A program made the position numbers and the translations under genes. The notes beneath the pieces were generated by a model. It was given only the letters and a program-made list of their open reading frames with translations. It was not told where the DNA came from and searched no databases. Positions 1 through 6,461 of a stretch of DNA of 17,434 nucleotides are shown in pieces. Within the stretch, counting starts at the first letter, position 1. Every line of letters starts with the position of its first letter. The DNA comes from Candidatus Gastranaerophilales bacterium (GTDB lineage: Bacteria; Cyanobacteriota; Vampirovibrionia; Gastranaerophilales; UBA9971), in contig JANQGS010000275.1 of assembly GCA_028277195.1 (NCBI GenBank), positions 1-17,434 on the forward strand, read 5' to 3'.

Positions 1-1
1 C

Positions 2-523
2 AGGGATGTCCCCCGGTTATCGAACGTCAGTTTTATCCAGACAGACGCTGCCATTAACCCGGGCAACTCAGGAGGCCCGCTTCTCAATATAAAAGGGGAA
101 GTCGTAGGGATTAATACGGCTATAATAGGCTCAGCTCAGAATATCGGGTTTGCGATACCCGTTAATACGGCTAAAAAAATAGTTGACCAGTTAAAATCAG
201 GAGAAACAATAGGTCATCCCTGGCTCGGCATAGGAATGAGCCCGCTCAGCGAGGAACTTGCCGGGGCACTCGGCGTGCCCGACGACACGCGGGGAATTGT
301 AATAAGCCGCGTAATGCCCGACTCCCCGGCAGATAAAAAGGGCCTGGAAGCGGGGGATATTATACAGAGGATTGACGGCAAAAAAGTCAGCGAGCCGGAG
401 CAAATACAGGCGGAAATTAAAAAGAAAAAAGTCGGCGACACTATCAATATCCAGATATTGAGAAACGGGGAAATGATTGGGAAGGATATAAAGCTCGGTA
501 ACTGGGGAGAGAATGATGACTGA
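2..523 (+). CDS. HtrA/Deg-family serine protease, C-terminal part
   Basis: This is the 3' part of a periplasmic or envelope quality-control protease that degrades misfolded proteins. The frame is open to the left window edge, so the N-terminus (signal or anchor, catalytic His and Asp) is missing. The catalytic serine motif TDAAINPGNSGGPL is seen at visible residues 14-27, with the nucleophile at Ser23. The substrate-loop region ending in NIGFAIPV follows. A single PDZ domain begins near the WLGIG motif and ends at the stop (GLEAGDIIQRIDGKKV is the PDZ core). One PDZ domain followed directly by the stop resembles DegS/HtrA-type rather than two-PDZ DegP/DegQ proteins, but the exact subfamily cannot be told from a fragment. 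The last 80 nt overlap, tail to tail, the 3' end of the minus-strand membrane-protein gene. No clear terminator is seen after the stop. Confidence 0.95.
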   Translation, partial: RDVPRLSNVSFIQTDAAINPGNSGGPLLNIKGEVVGINTAIIGSAQNIGFAIPVNTAKKIVDQLKSGETIGHPWLGIGMSPLSEELAGALGVPDDTRGIVISRVMPDSPADKKGLEAGDIIQRIDGKKVSEPEQIQAEIKKKKVGDTINIQILRNGEMIGKDIKLGNWGENDD

Positions 524-1589
524 TGTTCGGCGTCATTTTTTGGGCCGCTTCTTGCGCGTCATCTTCCCCGGCCTCGCCGTTTCTATACCCAATCCCCGCC
601 CTGTAACCTGAAACCGAGTATAAAACAGGAAGAATCGGCCCAATCCACTGCATTCCAGCTAAAAATCCCACAGAGGCCACGTCGTCAATATGCAGCGCCA
701 AATCAAGCGCTTCGGGCTTTCTCTCGGCATTTACGTTTTCAAACATATGCCCAATGTGGTGGCTGTGTTTTTTGTAGTCCTCGATGGTTTTGTCGAGTCC
801 CTTATCTACCACGGGGTTAACAAAATTCTTGCCGATAAAGTTGGCGATAGTCCCGCCAAACACTATTCCCACCCCGACAACCCCGGCGGCCATTGCGGCA
901 AGTTTTGCCGCCCTGTTCTCTATGTTCAGCTTTGTTAAAACCCAGAGCGCAATTCCCGCACCGGCATTGCACAGGGTAATATTGGCCAGGTACTGGAAAG
1001 TTCCCTCTTTTATCTTGTTTTTTGACTCCCGCCTTACGTTTTCGCCATTAATCCTATCAGCCAGCACCCCGCCGCCAATGCCGCCTAAAACCGGCATTAA
1101 GCCCAGCCCGGTAAGGTATCCGAGCTCCCTGAATATATCTTTCGGCGTATGGATATGGCTATCAGGTATAAGCTCGTCAATAAGGTGCTTATCCTTGCTT
1201 AATTCCTTAATTTGCCCGAATTTTAAATACTCACCCTTTTTTATTTTTTCCGCATATCCCTTAAGTGTTTCGGAGATGCTGTGTTTGTGCCCGTGATGAT
1301 GGCCATGGCCGTCACAGTGCTTGTGCCCGTGCTTATGCAGGGACCTCAGCCCCCTTGCGGTCAAAAACCCCGCCCCCAGGGCAAATGACAGGACCAGTAA
1401 ATCCCTTACAGCGGTTTCTTTCTTTTCTTCTTTCGGCGCCCTGAAAACGTCATAAATCCCGTACCCCGCAGCCGCGGCAACGGCAACGCCCGGCGCGTAT
1501 TTTTCAAGGCCGCGGACTATAGCGGGCTGGTCAAGGTATTTGCCGAACGTTCTTAAATTTTCATTAAAAGTGGGATTTAAAGCAGTCAT
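444..1589 (-). CDS. His-rich multi-pass membrane protein of unknown function
   Basis: I do not recognise this 381-residue protein. Hydrophobic, Gly/Ala-rich segments occur at about residues 31-48, 63-80, 155-178, 199-220, 228-253 and 294-316, so several membrane spans are likely. Between the second and third lies a striking metal-binding-like loop (residues 85-103) with 10 His in 19 positions plus one Cys; a second small His cluster (HSHHIGH) is near residue 275. This could bind Zn, Ni, Co or Cu, but no transporter family signature is visible. The ATG start is preceded by a good promoter and no Shine-Dalgarno, so the mRNA is probably leaderless. The C-terminal residues are encoded opposite the end of the htrA gene (80-nt overlap), and the tail after the last hydrophobic segment looks like low-information sequence. 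The reading frame is long and the hydrophobic periodicity convincing, so I believe it is real. Confidence 0.75.
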   Translation of the reverse strand: MTALNPTFNENLRTFGKYLDQPAIVRGLEKYAPGVAVAAAAGYGIYDVFRAPKEEKKETAVRDLLVLSFALGAGFLTARGLRSLHKHGHKHCDGHGHHHGHKHSISETLKGYAEKIKKGEYLKFGQIKELSKDKHLIDELIPDSHIHTPKDIFRELGYLTGLGLMPVLGGIGGGVLADRINGENVRRESKNKIKEGTFQYLANITLCNAGAGIALWVLTKLNIENRAAKLAAMAAGVVGVGIVFGGTIANFIGKNFVNPVVDKGLDKTIEDYKKHSHHIGHMFENVNAERKPEALDLALHIDDVASVGFLAGMQWIGPILPVLYSVSGYRAGIGYRNGEAGEDDAQEAAQKMTPNISHHSLPSYRALYPSQSFPRFSISGY

Positions 1590-1595
1590 AAAGCC

Positions 1596-1624
1596 AGTAT
1601 ATTGAAAATAAAAACCGTTTTCAA
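1596..1624 (-). promoter_or_regulatory. Promoter of the His-rich membrane protein gene (leaderless type)
   Basis: Read on the minus strand: TTGAAA (1619-1624), a 17-bp spacer, then TATACT (1596-1601), then 6 nt and the ATG at 1587-1589. The expected transcription start coincides with the A of the start codon. There is no Shine-Dalgarno between promoter and start. It lies in the 41-nt gap after upp, so the gene has its own promoter besides possible read-through. Confidence 0.6.
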
Positions 1625-1630
1625 CAAAAC

Positions 1631-2287
1631 TCAGGTATTAAACATCCTGTCGCCCGCATCGCCTAGCCCGGGAAGAATATATCCCGTTTCATTGAGTCTT
1701 TCGTCAATTGCCCCGGTCATTAGCCTCACATCCGGGAACTCGCCGCTAATCCTGGCTATGCCCTCAGGGGCTGAAATCAGCGAAATAAACGTTATATTCT
1801 CAATGGGAATATTAAGGTCGGCAAAAAGTTTTATGGCGGCAGCGCCTGAGCCCCCCGTTGCGAGCATAGGGTCAAGCAGGTAAACGTAGGTATTCAATGG
1901 ATTTGAGAAATTTTTTGGGAGTTTATTATAATATGGAACGGGTTTTAGGGTCTGTTCATCCCTGTAAAGTCCTATATGGTGTATTCTTGCAGCAGGCAGC
2001 AGCTCTACCGCTATGTCGGAAAATATAAGCCCCGCCCTCAATACCGGCGCAATAATAAGTTCCGCCCCCGGGTCAATTACTTTTACCTCGGTTTCCATCA
2101 GGGGAGTGCGCACTTTTTTCGGGACAAGCGGCAGGTTGCTAAAGGCCTTGCTCATAATTATCCGGGCAATCCTTATCACAGAGGCCCGAAACATCTCAGA
2201 ATCAGTGTTTTTATCCCTTATAACGGCAAGGTTGTGGAAAACAACGGGATTATTGCTTACCGTGAGGTTTTTTAAGGTTGTTTTCAT
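1631..2287 (-). CDS. upp: Uracil phosphoribosyltransferase
   Basis: A pyrimidine salvage enzyme that makes UMP and pyrophosphate from uracil and PRPP in the cytosol. The 218-residue protein (family about 208-210) carries the PRPP-binding loop DPMLATGGSG and ends with the uracil-binding motif GLGDAGDRMFNT, both characteristic of Upp. The frame is open further upstream, but I choose the ATG at 2285-2287. There the family N-terminus begins (MKTTLKNLTVSNNPVV), a GGAGG lies 8 nt upstream, and the ATG overlaps the TGA of gltX in an ATGA, a classic sign of translational coupling. It is the last gene of the rluD - C_GCAxxG - gltX - upp run. Confidence 0.97.
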   Translation of the reverse strand: MKTTLKNLTVSNNPVVFHNLAVIRDKNTDSEMFRASVIRIARIIMSKAFSNLPLVPKKVRTPLMETEVKVIDPGAELIIAPVLRAGLIFSDIAVELLPAARIHHIGLYRDEQTLKPVPYYNKLPKNFSNPLNTYVYLLDPMLATGGSGAAAIKLFADLNIPIENITFISLISAPEGIARISGEFPDVRLMTGAIDERLNETGYILPGLGDAGDRMFNT

Positions 2288-3561
2288 ATACTCAGCCTCC
2301 GTATTACTTTTCCGCGCCCCAAAAGCCCTATAATAACAGCCATATCCGCCCCATGTGTGCGGCCGGTCAGTGCGGCCCTGACGGGCCACATTACCTGTTT
2401 TGGTTTTAAGGGCTTCATTTTTTGGCGAAATTCCCCCAATTGTTCATGGATTTTTTCCGGGTTATTGTAGTCGATTTTTTGGGCAAATTCCGCGAATTTT
2501 AGCAGTACATTCCGGCTTTCTTCAGTATCCAGAACGGTTTTTCTTATCTCTTCATCAATGACAACATCCCCTCCAAAAAAATAACTGACCGCTTCCGTGA
2601 TTTCATCGAGTTTTGCGAGATTGCCCCTTACCGCGTCAACCATTGTCTCAAGCTGCTCTTGCGAGTACTCTGTAAGCTCATGGCCCTTAAGGTATTTTGC
2701 GGCTCTTTGTGTGATTTCGGCAACCGGTAAAGTCCTTATATAAAGGCCATTCATCCAGTTTAGCTTGTCAAACTCAAATATGGCCGGGCTTGAGGACAGC
2801 CTGCCCAGCTCAAAATCTTCTGTTATCTGCTGTAATGACTTGATTTCCTCCCCGTCAGAAGGTGACCAGCCAAGAAGCGCCAGGAAATTCACAAACGCCT
2901 CGCTCAGGTAGCCCTGCTCGATAAATTCGCTTACAGCGGTAGCGCCGTGCCTTTTGGATAACTTTGTCCTGTCAGGGGCAAGTATCATGCTCATATGCGC
3001 GAATTGCGGCAACTCAGCCCCCAGCGCCTCATACACCGCTATTTGCCGGGGAGTGTTGGAAATATGGTCTTCCCCCCGGATTACGTGGGTTATTCCCATT
3101 TCCATATCGTCGATTACAACGGCAAAATTGTACGAGGGCGTACCGTTTGACTTGATTATCACGAAATCGTCCATTAATCCCGTGTCAAACTCAAGCTCTC
3201 CCTTGATAATATCATTGAATTTCACGGTTTTGGAGGGCGTTTTAAACTTTATCGCGCCTTCAAAATGGTATGCCTGACCTGATTTTACCAGTTTTTCAGC
3301 ATAATTCTTATATATATCAAGTCTTTCGGATTGCTTATACGGGCCTTCATCCCACTCAAGACCGATTGAGCGCAGGCTGTCAAAAATATTCCGGACATAA
3401 CGTTCTTCTGAGCGCTCTAAATCCGTATCTTCTATTCTTAATATAAACTTTCCGTTATTTTTTCTTGCGTACATCCAGTTAAACAGGGCTGCTCTTGCTG
3501 TTCCAACGTGCAGGTTCCCGGTGGGGCTGGGGGCTATCCTTACTCGCACCTCTTTTTCCAC
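2284..3561 (-). CDS. gltX: Glutamyl-tRNA synthetase lacking the zinc-binding insertion
   Basis: Charges tRNA-Glu with glutamate (and possibly tRNA-Gln in bacteria lacking GlnRS). It is a class I synthetase: HIGH-type motif PSPTGNLHVGTA at residues 11-22, RIEDTDLERS at 42-51, and KMSKS-type motif KLSKR at 200-204. The C-terminal anticodon-binding domain ends with the typical ALTGRTHGADM. At 425 residues it is shorter than the usual 465-490. The missing part is visible: after AYHF (residues 97-100) the chain goes almost directly to KFKTP. The roughly 45-50-residue stretch that normally holds the Cys-x-Cys...Cys-x-His zinc site is absent. The start is GTG, overlapping the TAG of the preceding gene by one nucleotide, and its TGA overlaps the ATG of upp. 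Function is confident; whether it is discriminating or non-discriminating is not decidable here. Confidence 0.96.
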   Translation of the reverse strand: MEKEVRVRIAPSPTGNLHVGTARAALFNWMYARKNNGKFILRIEDTDLERSEERYVRNIFDSLRSIGLEWDEGPYKQSERLDIYKNYAEKLVKSGQAYHFEGAIKFKTPSKTVKFNDIIKGELEFDTGLMDDFVIIKSNGTPSYNFAVVIDDMEMGITHVIRGEDHISNTPRQIAVYEALGAELPQFAHMSMILAPDRTKLSKRHGATAVSEFIEQGYLSEAFVNFLALLGWSPSDGEEIKSLQQITEDFELGRLSSSPAIFEFDKLNWMNGLYIRTLPVAEITQRAAKYLKGHELTEYSQEQLETMVDAVRGNLAKLDEITEAVSYFFGGDVVIDEEIRKTVLDTEESRNVLLKFAEFAQKIDYNNPEKIHEQLGEFRQKMKPLKPKQVMWPVRAALTGRTHGADMAVIIGLLGRGKVIRRLSI

Positions 3562-4007
3562 TACACGCTGCTCCTTGATGTTTTTTCAACCATTTTTTCC
3601 AGTATATTTGTTGCGTCCCGGACTATATGTGAGCAGTTTATCCTTGCTGTCTTTGGGTCTTCATCGAATCCCTTTCTTAATGCCCTGCAACAGGCTGTTT
3701 TTACGTTTCTTTTTTCCTTAAACTCCCGGTTGAACTCACTTGCCAGTTCTTTAATCCTGTTATGGTCACTGGAGGGGGCTGTCCTTCCAAAAAGCAGTCC
3801 CAGTACAAGCTGTGAGCCCGCCACAGCCCCGCAAAGGCATTGGTGCTCACCCATTGCGCCCGAAAAAGGTGAGACAATCCGGTTTAAGAGCTCCGGGTCT
3901 ATTTTCCTGTCTATTATCCCGGCTTCATAAGCTGCTTTTACAACGGCTTCTGAGCAGGAATAGCCTTGCATAAAGAGGGTTGACGCTGTTTCGGAAAATT
4001 TATTCAC
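3561..4007 (-). CDS. C_GCAxxG_C_C family protein
   Basis: A 148-residue member of the C_GCAxxG_C_C family, small proteins named for conserved cysteines and common in anaerobes; some homologues are annotated as redox or split-Soret-type proteins, but the function is not established. Seen here: GYSCSEAV (Cys18), CLCGAVAGSQLVLGL (Cys57 and Cys59, the GCAxxG-like core), CC at 106-107 and a Cys at 125. No signal peptide is seen. The start is GTG at 4005-4007, with GAGG 8 nt upstream. It lies 33 nt after rluD, and its TAG overlaps the GTG of gltX by one base, so it is translated within the same operon. Confidence 0.88.
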   Translation of the reverse strand: MNKFSETASTLFMQGYSCSEAVVKAAYEAGIIDRKIDPELLNRIVSPFSGAMGEHQCLCGAVAGSQLVLGLLFGRTAPSSDHNRIKELASEFNREFKEKRNVKTACCRALRKGFDEDPKTARINCSHIVRDATNILEKMVEKTSRSSV

Positions 4008-4040
4008 GGTTAAAACCTCAATTTTTTAATTCCCTTTATT

Positions 4041-4943
4041 CTAACACAAACGCAGCAGTTTCCCGATGTCCTCGTCAGGTCCGATTTCAACTGTGATGGA
4101 CCGGTTTGTGCCGGGCTTTGTAAAACTTAGCTTATATGCCTGCAATGCCTGGCCTTTTATGTTTACTTTAGTGCTTTTTCTCCCGTAAACGGAATCCCCG
4201 ACAACAGGGTGGTTTATATGGGCAAAATGTACTCTTATCTGGTGGGTGCGTCCGGTTTCCAGTTCTGCTTCCACAAAAGTGCTTTTTGGACAGGTTTTAA
4301 GCACTCTCCAGCGGGTAGTTGAGGGTTTGCCTCCTTCTGCCACGGCCATTTTGTGCTTTTGGACGGGATGCCTGTCAATCGGCAGGTTTATTATGCCGGA
4401 ATCATTCTTTAGCACGCCCTCTACAAAGGCCAGGTAGCATCTTTTTGCTGTTTTTGCCTTTATTTGCCCGGACAGTTCCGCATGCGCAAAATCGTTCTTC
4501 GCCACCATTAAGAGCCCTGAGGTGTCCCTGTCAAGCCTATGCACTATTCCCGGGCGCATTATGCCGTTTATGCCGGATAAGTTCCCCTTACAATAAAAAA
4601 GAAGCGCGTTAACCAGTGTATGCTCACGCTCAAGCGAGGTAGGGTGGGTAAGCATCCCGGCGGGCTTATTAACCACAAGCATGTTTTCATCCTCATATTG
4701 AATATCAAGCGCTATGTCCTCTGCCTGTAGTTCTAAGGGGCGGGCTTCCGGGATTTCTATCAGGACCTCGTCCCCGTATTTTAGTTTATACGAATTTTTT
4801 GAGGGCTTTCCGTTTACAAGGGCGTTTAGCTGTTGGGCCCTTGCGCGTGAGAACCCCGGCACAAGCCCGGCAATAAAAACATCCAGCCGCAGGCCGGTTT
4901 CTTCTGTTTCCGCTTCCAGTTTTATGTGTTTAATATTGCTCAC
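4041..4943 (-). CDS. rluD: RluA/RluD-family ribosomal large-subunit pseudouridine synthase
   Basis: Converts specific uridines of 23S rRNA to pseudouridine. Domains in order: an S4-like RNA-binding domain (about residues 17-62, GLRLDVFIA...NGKPSKNSYKLKYGDEV), then the synthase domain with VVNKPAGMLTHP (91-102) and the catalytic motif HRLDRDTSG (135-143, catalytic Asp138). The later motif ETGRTHQIRVHFAHINHPVVGD follows. The length of 300 is normal for the family. RluD is the closest type because of the S4 domain, but RluC-like specificity cannot be excluded. The GTG start (4941-4943) has no Shine-Dalgarno and lies 6 nt after a perfect TATAAT, so translation is probably leaderless. It is the first gene of the minus-strand housekeeping run and the last chromosomal gene before the element. 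Confidence 0.94.
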   Translation of the reverse strand: MSNIKHIKLEAETEETGLRLDVFIAGLVPGFSRARAQQLNALVNGKPSKNSYKLKYGDEVLIEIPEARPLELQAEDIALDIQYEDENMLVVNKPAGMLTHPTSLEREHTLVNALLFYCKGNLSGINGIMRPGIVHRLDRDTSGLLMVAKNDFAHAELSGQIKAKTAKRCYLAFVEGVLKNDSGIINLPIDRHPVQKHKMAVAEGGKPSTTRWRVLKTCPKSTFVEAELETGRTHQIRVHFAHINHPVVGDSVYGRKSTKVNIKGQALQAYKLSFTKPGTNRSITVEIGPDEDIGKLLRLC

Positions 4944-4949
4944 ACTGCT

Positions 4950-4955
4950 ATTATA
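4950..4955 (-). promoter_or_regulatory. -10 box (TATAAT) of rluD, leaderless arrangement
   Basis: Minus strand TATAAT, six nucleotides before the GTG start codon of rluD, placing the expected transcript start on the start codon. No good -35 is found at 16-18 bp (17 bp upstream reads GTACCT); a TTGAAG lies 22 bp upstream, too far for a standard promoter. Confidence 0.45.
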
Positions 4956-5052
4956 CGTAAGAAATAATAAAAAGGTACTTCAATAAAAACCACCCCCAAG
5001 GGAATTCGAATCACATTGTTTTAAAAAATTATAACAAAACACAACAAAAAAT

Positions 5053-5070
5053 ATCAAGCTATTTCTTGAT
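5053..5070. repeat. Short inverted repeat next to the integrase (possible att core or operator)
   Basis: Perfect 6-bp arms ATCAAG and CTTGAT around a 6-nt centre CTATTT. It lies between rluD and the integrase, where the left attachment site should be, and its right arm overlaps the proposed -35 of the integrase promoter. The size fits either a recombinase core site or a repressor operator. The rest of 4944-5167 is AT-rich non-coding sequence with no tRNA gene. Confidence 0.35.
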
Positions 5071-5094
5071 TTTAGCGACGCAATGTTTTATTAT
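5066..5094 (+). promoter_or_regulatory. Probable integrase promoter
   Basis: TTGATT (5066-5071), 17-bp spacer, TATTAT (5089-5094). The expected start is near 5101, giving a leader of about 65 nt that contains the three TGTCCCA repeats and the integrase Shine-Dalgarno. Confidence 0.4.
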
Positions 5095-5118
5095 TAATTA
5101 TAAATTATCGTGATTTTT

Positions 5119-5146
5119 TGTCCCATACTGTCCCACGAGTGTCCCA
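5119..5146 (+). repeat. Three TGTCCCA direct repeats, one helical turn apart
   Basis: TGTCCCA occurs at 5119-5125, 5129-5135 and 5140-5146, i.e. at 10- and 11-nt spacing, so all three lie on the same face of the helix. They sit immediately upstream of the integrase ribosome-binding site (AGAGGA, 5155-5160). This is the expected look of cooperative binding sites: arm-type integrase sites, excisionase sites or an operator controlling the integrase. Confidence 0.6.
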
Positions 5147-5167
5147 GAAAAATTAGAGGATTCGTTT

Positions 5168-6280
5168 ATGGCAACTATATCTAAAAGAGAGAATAGCAAA
5201 GGTGAAGTTAGCTATCAGGTTAAGGTCAGGATTAAAGGGTATCCTACAGAAACAGCTACATTTATTCGCAAAACTGATGCCAACAGATGGGCACAGCAAA
5301 CAGAAGCGGCCATGAGAGAAGGAAGGTATTTTAAAACAGCGGAAGCAAAGAAACACACCTTAGCTGATTTGATAGACCGCTATATTGAAAATGAATTACC
5401 TCATAGGAAATCTGACCACCAAAAATTTGAAATGCAGCTAAACTGGTGGAAAGACCGGCTGGGGAAATACCTGCTTTCTGATGTAACTCCAGCGTTATTA
5501 AGTGAACATAGGGATAAACTTAAAAAAGAACCCTCTGTAAAAGAACTTAAAAACGGCGGCAGGATTGAAAAAGAGAGGTCAGACGCCACAGTTAATCGCT
5601 ACATGGCAGCTTTATCTATTGTTTTAACAAAAGCCGTTAGAGAATATGGCTGGTTAGAAGAAAATCCGATGTTTAAAGTAACAAAAAAGAGAGAAGGCCG
5701 AGGACGCATAAGATTTTTATCGGATGAAGAAAGAAACACCCTTTTAAAAGCCTGCCAAGAGGCCAGCAATCCACACATTTATTTATTAGTGGTTATAGCT
5801 CTTTCAACAGGCGCAAGGTTTACAGAAATTATAACTTTAACCTGGGAAAACGTTGATTTAAAGCGAAGAATATTTTACTTCATGGATACAAAAAATGGAG
5901 AACACAGGGCTGTCCCTATTTCTTCCACTGCTTATAGTTTATTATCAAAACATTTTAAAAATGCTACAGTAAGACATATAAATTCTGACTATGTTTTTGC
6001 AAGACCTGACCGTAAAAAGCCTTTAGATTTACGCTGGCAGTGGGAAGAAGTTCTAAAAAAAGCAAACCTAAAAGATTTTAGGTTCCATGATCTGCGCCAC
6101 ACAGCAGCCAGTTACTTAGCCATGAATGGGGCTACCCTGGTTGAAATCAGCGAAATCCTCGGCCATAAGACCATGCAAATGGTTAAAAGATACTCACACT
6201 TAACTCAAAAGCATACCGCCGATATTTTAGAGCGAATGAATGAACAGCAATTTAAAGGACTAGAGGAGAAAGCACAGTGA
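5168..6280 (+). CDS. Tyrosine-type site-specific integrase
   Basis: Integrates and excises the element by phage lambda-type recombination. The 370-residue protein shows an N-terminal arm-binding-like domain (about 1-60), a core-binding SAM-like domain (about 65-170) and the catalytic domain (about 185-355). The catalytic set is complete: Arg217 in TGARFTEI, Lys242 in the beta-hairpin, His307 and Arg310 in FHDLRHTAA, His333 in LGHK and the nucleophile Tyr342 in KRYSHL. It should therefore be active. The ATG at 5168 follows AGAGGA by 7 nt. It is transcribed away from rluD, and the gene is visibly more AT-rich than the genes to its left. Immediately downstream lies the palindromic array. Confidence 0.96.
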   Translation: MATISKRENSKGEVSYQVKVRIKGYPTETATFIRKTDANRWAQQTEAAMREGRYFKTAEAKKHTLADLIDRYIENELPHRKSDHQKFEMQLNWWKDRLGKYLLSDVTPALLSEHRDKLKKEPSVKELKNGGRIEKERSDATVNRYMAALSIVLTKAVREYGWLEENPMFKVTKKREGRGRIRFLSDEERNTLLKACQEASNPHIYLLVVIALSTGARFTEIITLTWENVDLKRRIFYFMDTKNGEHRAVPISSTAYSLLSKHFKNATVRHINSDYVFARPDRKKPLDLRWQWEEVLKKANLKDFRFHDLRHTAASYLAMNGATLVEISEILGHKTMQMVKRYSHLTQKHTADILERMNEQQFKGLEEKAQ

Positions 6281-6293
6281 ACAGTGAATTAAC

Positions 6294-6414
6294 CAGTATG
6301 TGCATATTTTACACATACTGAAAAAAGCAACTTGTAAGGAATACTTACAAGTTGAACTTGTGCAAAATATGCACAAGTTCCTGGAAGCAACTACCGAATA
6401 TTTCTCGGCAGTTC
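6294..6414. repeat. Array of four 27-nt palindromic units in + - - + orientation
   Basis: Four hairpin-forming units lie between integrase and regulator. U1 6294-6320 has arms CAGTATGTG/CACATACTG. U2 6328-6354 has arms CAACTTGTAAG/CTTACAAGTTG. U3 6354-6380 has arms GAACTTGTGCA/TGCACAAGTTC. U4 6388-6414 has a stem core AACTaCCGA/TCGGcAGTT. Centres are at 6307, 6341, 6367 and 6401, spaced 34, 26 and 34 nt. Each unit has an off-centre pentamer at its positions 12-16: TATTT on the plus strand in U1 and U4, TATTC and TATTT on the minus strand in U2 and U3. Arm sequences differ between units at several positions, mostly with compensating changes on the other arm. The array ends 47 nt before the start codon of the next gene. 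Function is unknown. Confidence 0.85.
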
Positions 6415-6449
6415 AAAAAACTCACTAAAAACAACTTATTCAGATAGGA

Positions 6450-6455
6450 TATAAT
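6450..6455 (+). promoter_or_regulatory. -10 box (TATAAT) of the AlbA_2 gene, leaderless arrangement
   Basis: A perfect TATAAT is followed by 6 nt and the ATG at 6462. The expected transcript start falls on the ATG. The region 17 bp upstream (6427-6432) is A-rich and not a recognisable -35, which would fit a promoter needing an activator bound to the palindromes just upstream. Confidence 0.5.
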
Positions 6456-6461
6456 TAAACA

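Noticed and set aside
784..1296. 170-residue open frame on the plus strand within the membrane-protein gene
   Set aside because: It is a shadow frame; the minus-strand protein has coherent hydrophobic segments and its own promoter, while this translation is Ser/Pro/Ile-rich without domains.
2013..2333. Open frames on the plus strand opposite upp (also 1976-2275)
   Set aside because: upp is an unmistakable enzyme gene covering the same bases; the opposite frames have no ribosome-binding site or recognisable content.
4992..5014. GAATTCGAATC next to a C-rich run, resembling a tRNA T-arm and hence a tRNA-end attachment fragment
   Set aside because: Read on the minus strand, the position before TTCGAAT is A and the one after is T, not the nearly invariant G-C pair, and the flanking 5-nt segments do not pair. 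It is mostly the ATTCGAAT palindrome.
6294..6414. Palindromic array as a CRISPR array
   Set aside because: Units are only partly alike, are inverted relative to each other, and the gaps between them are 7 nt or fewer, leaving no spacers; no cas genes are present.
6294..6414. Palindromic array as a transcription terminator of the integrase gene
   Set aside because: None of the four stems is followed by a T-run on the plus strand, and the stems are AT-rich; the regular mirror layout is not explained by termination.
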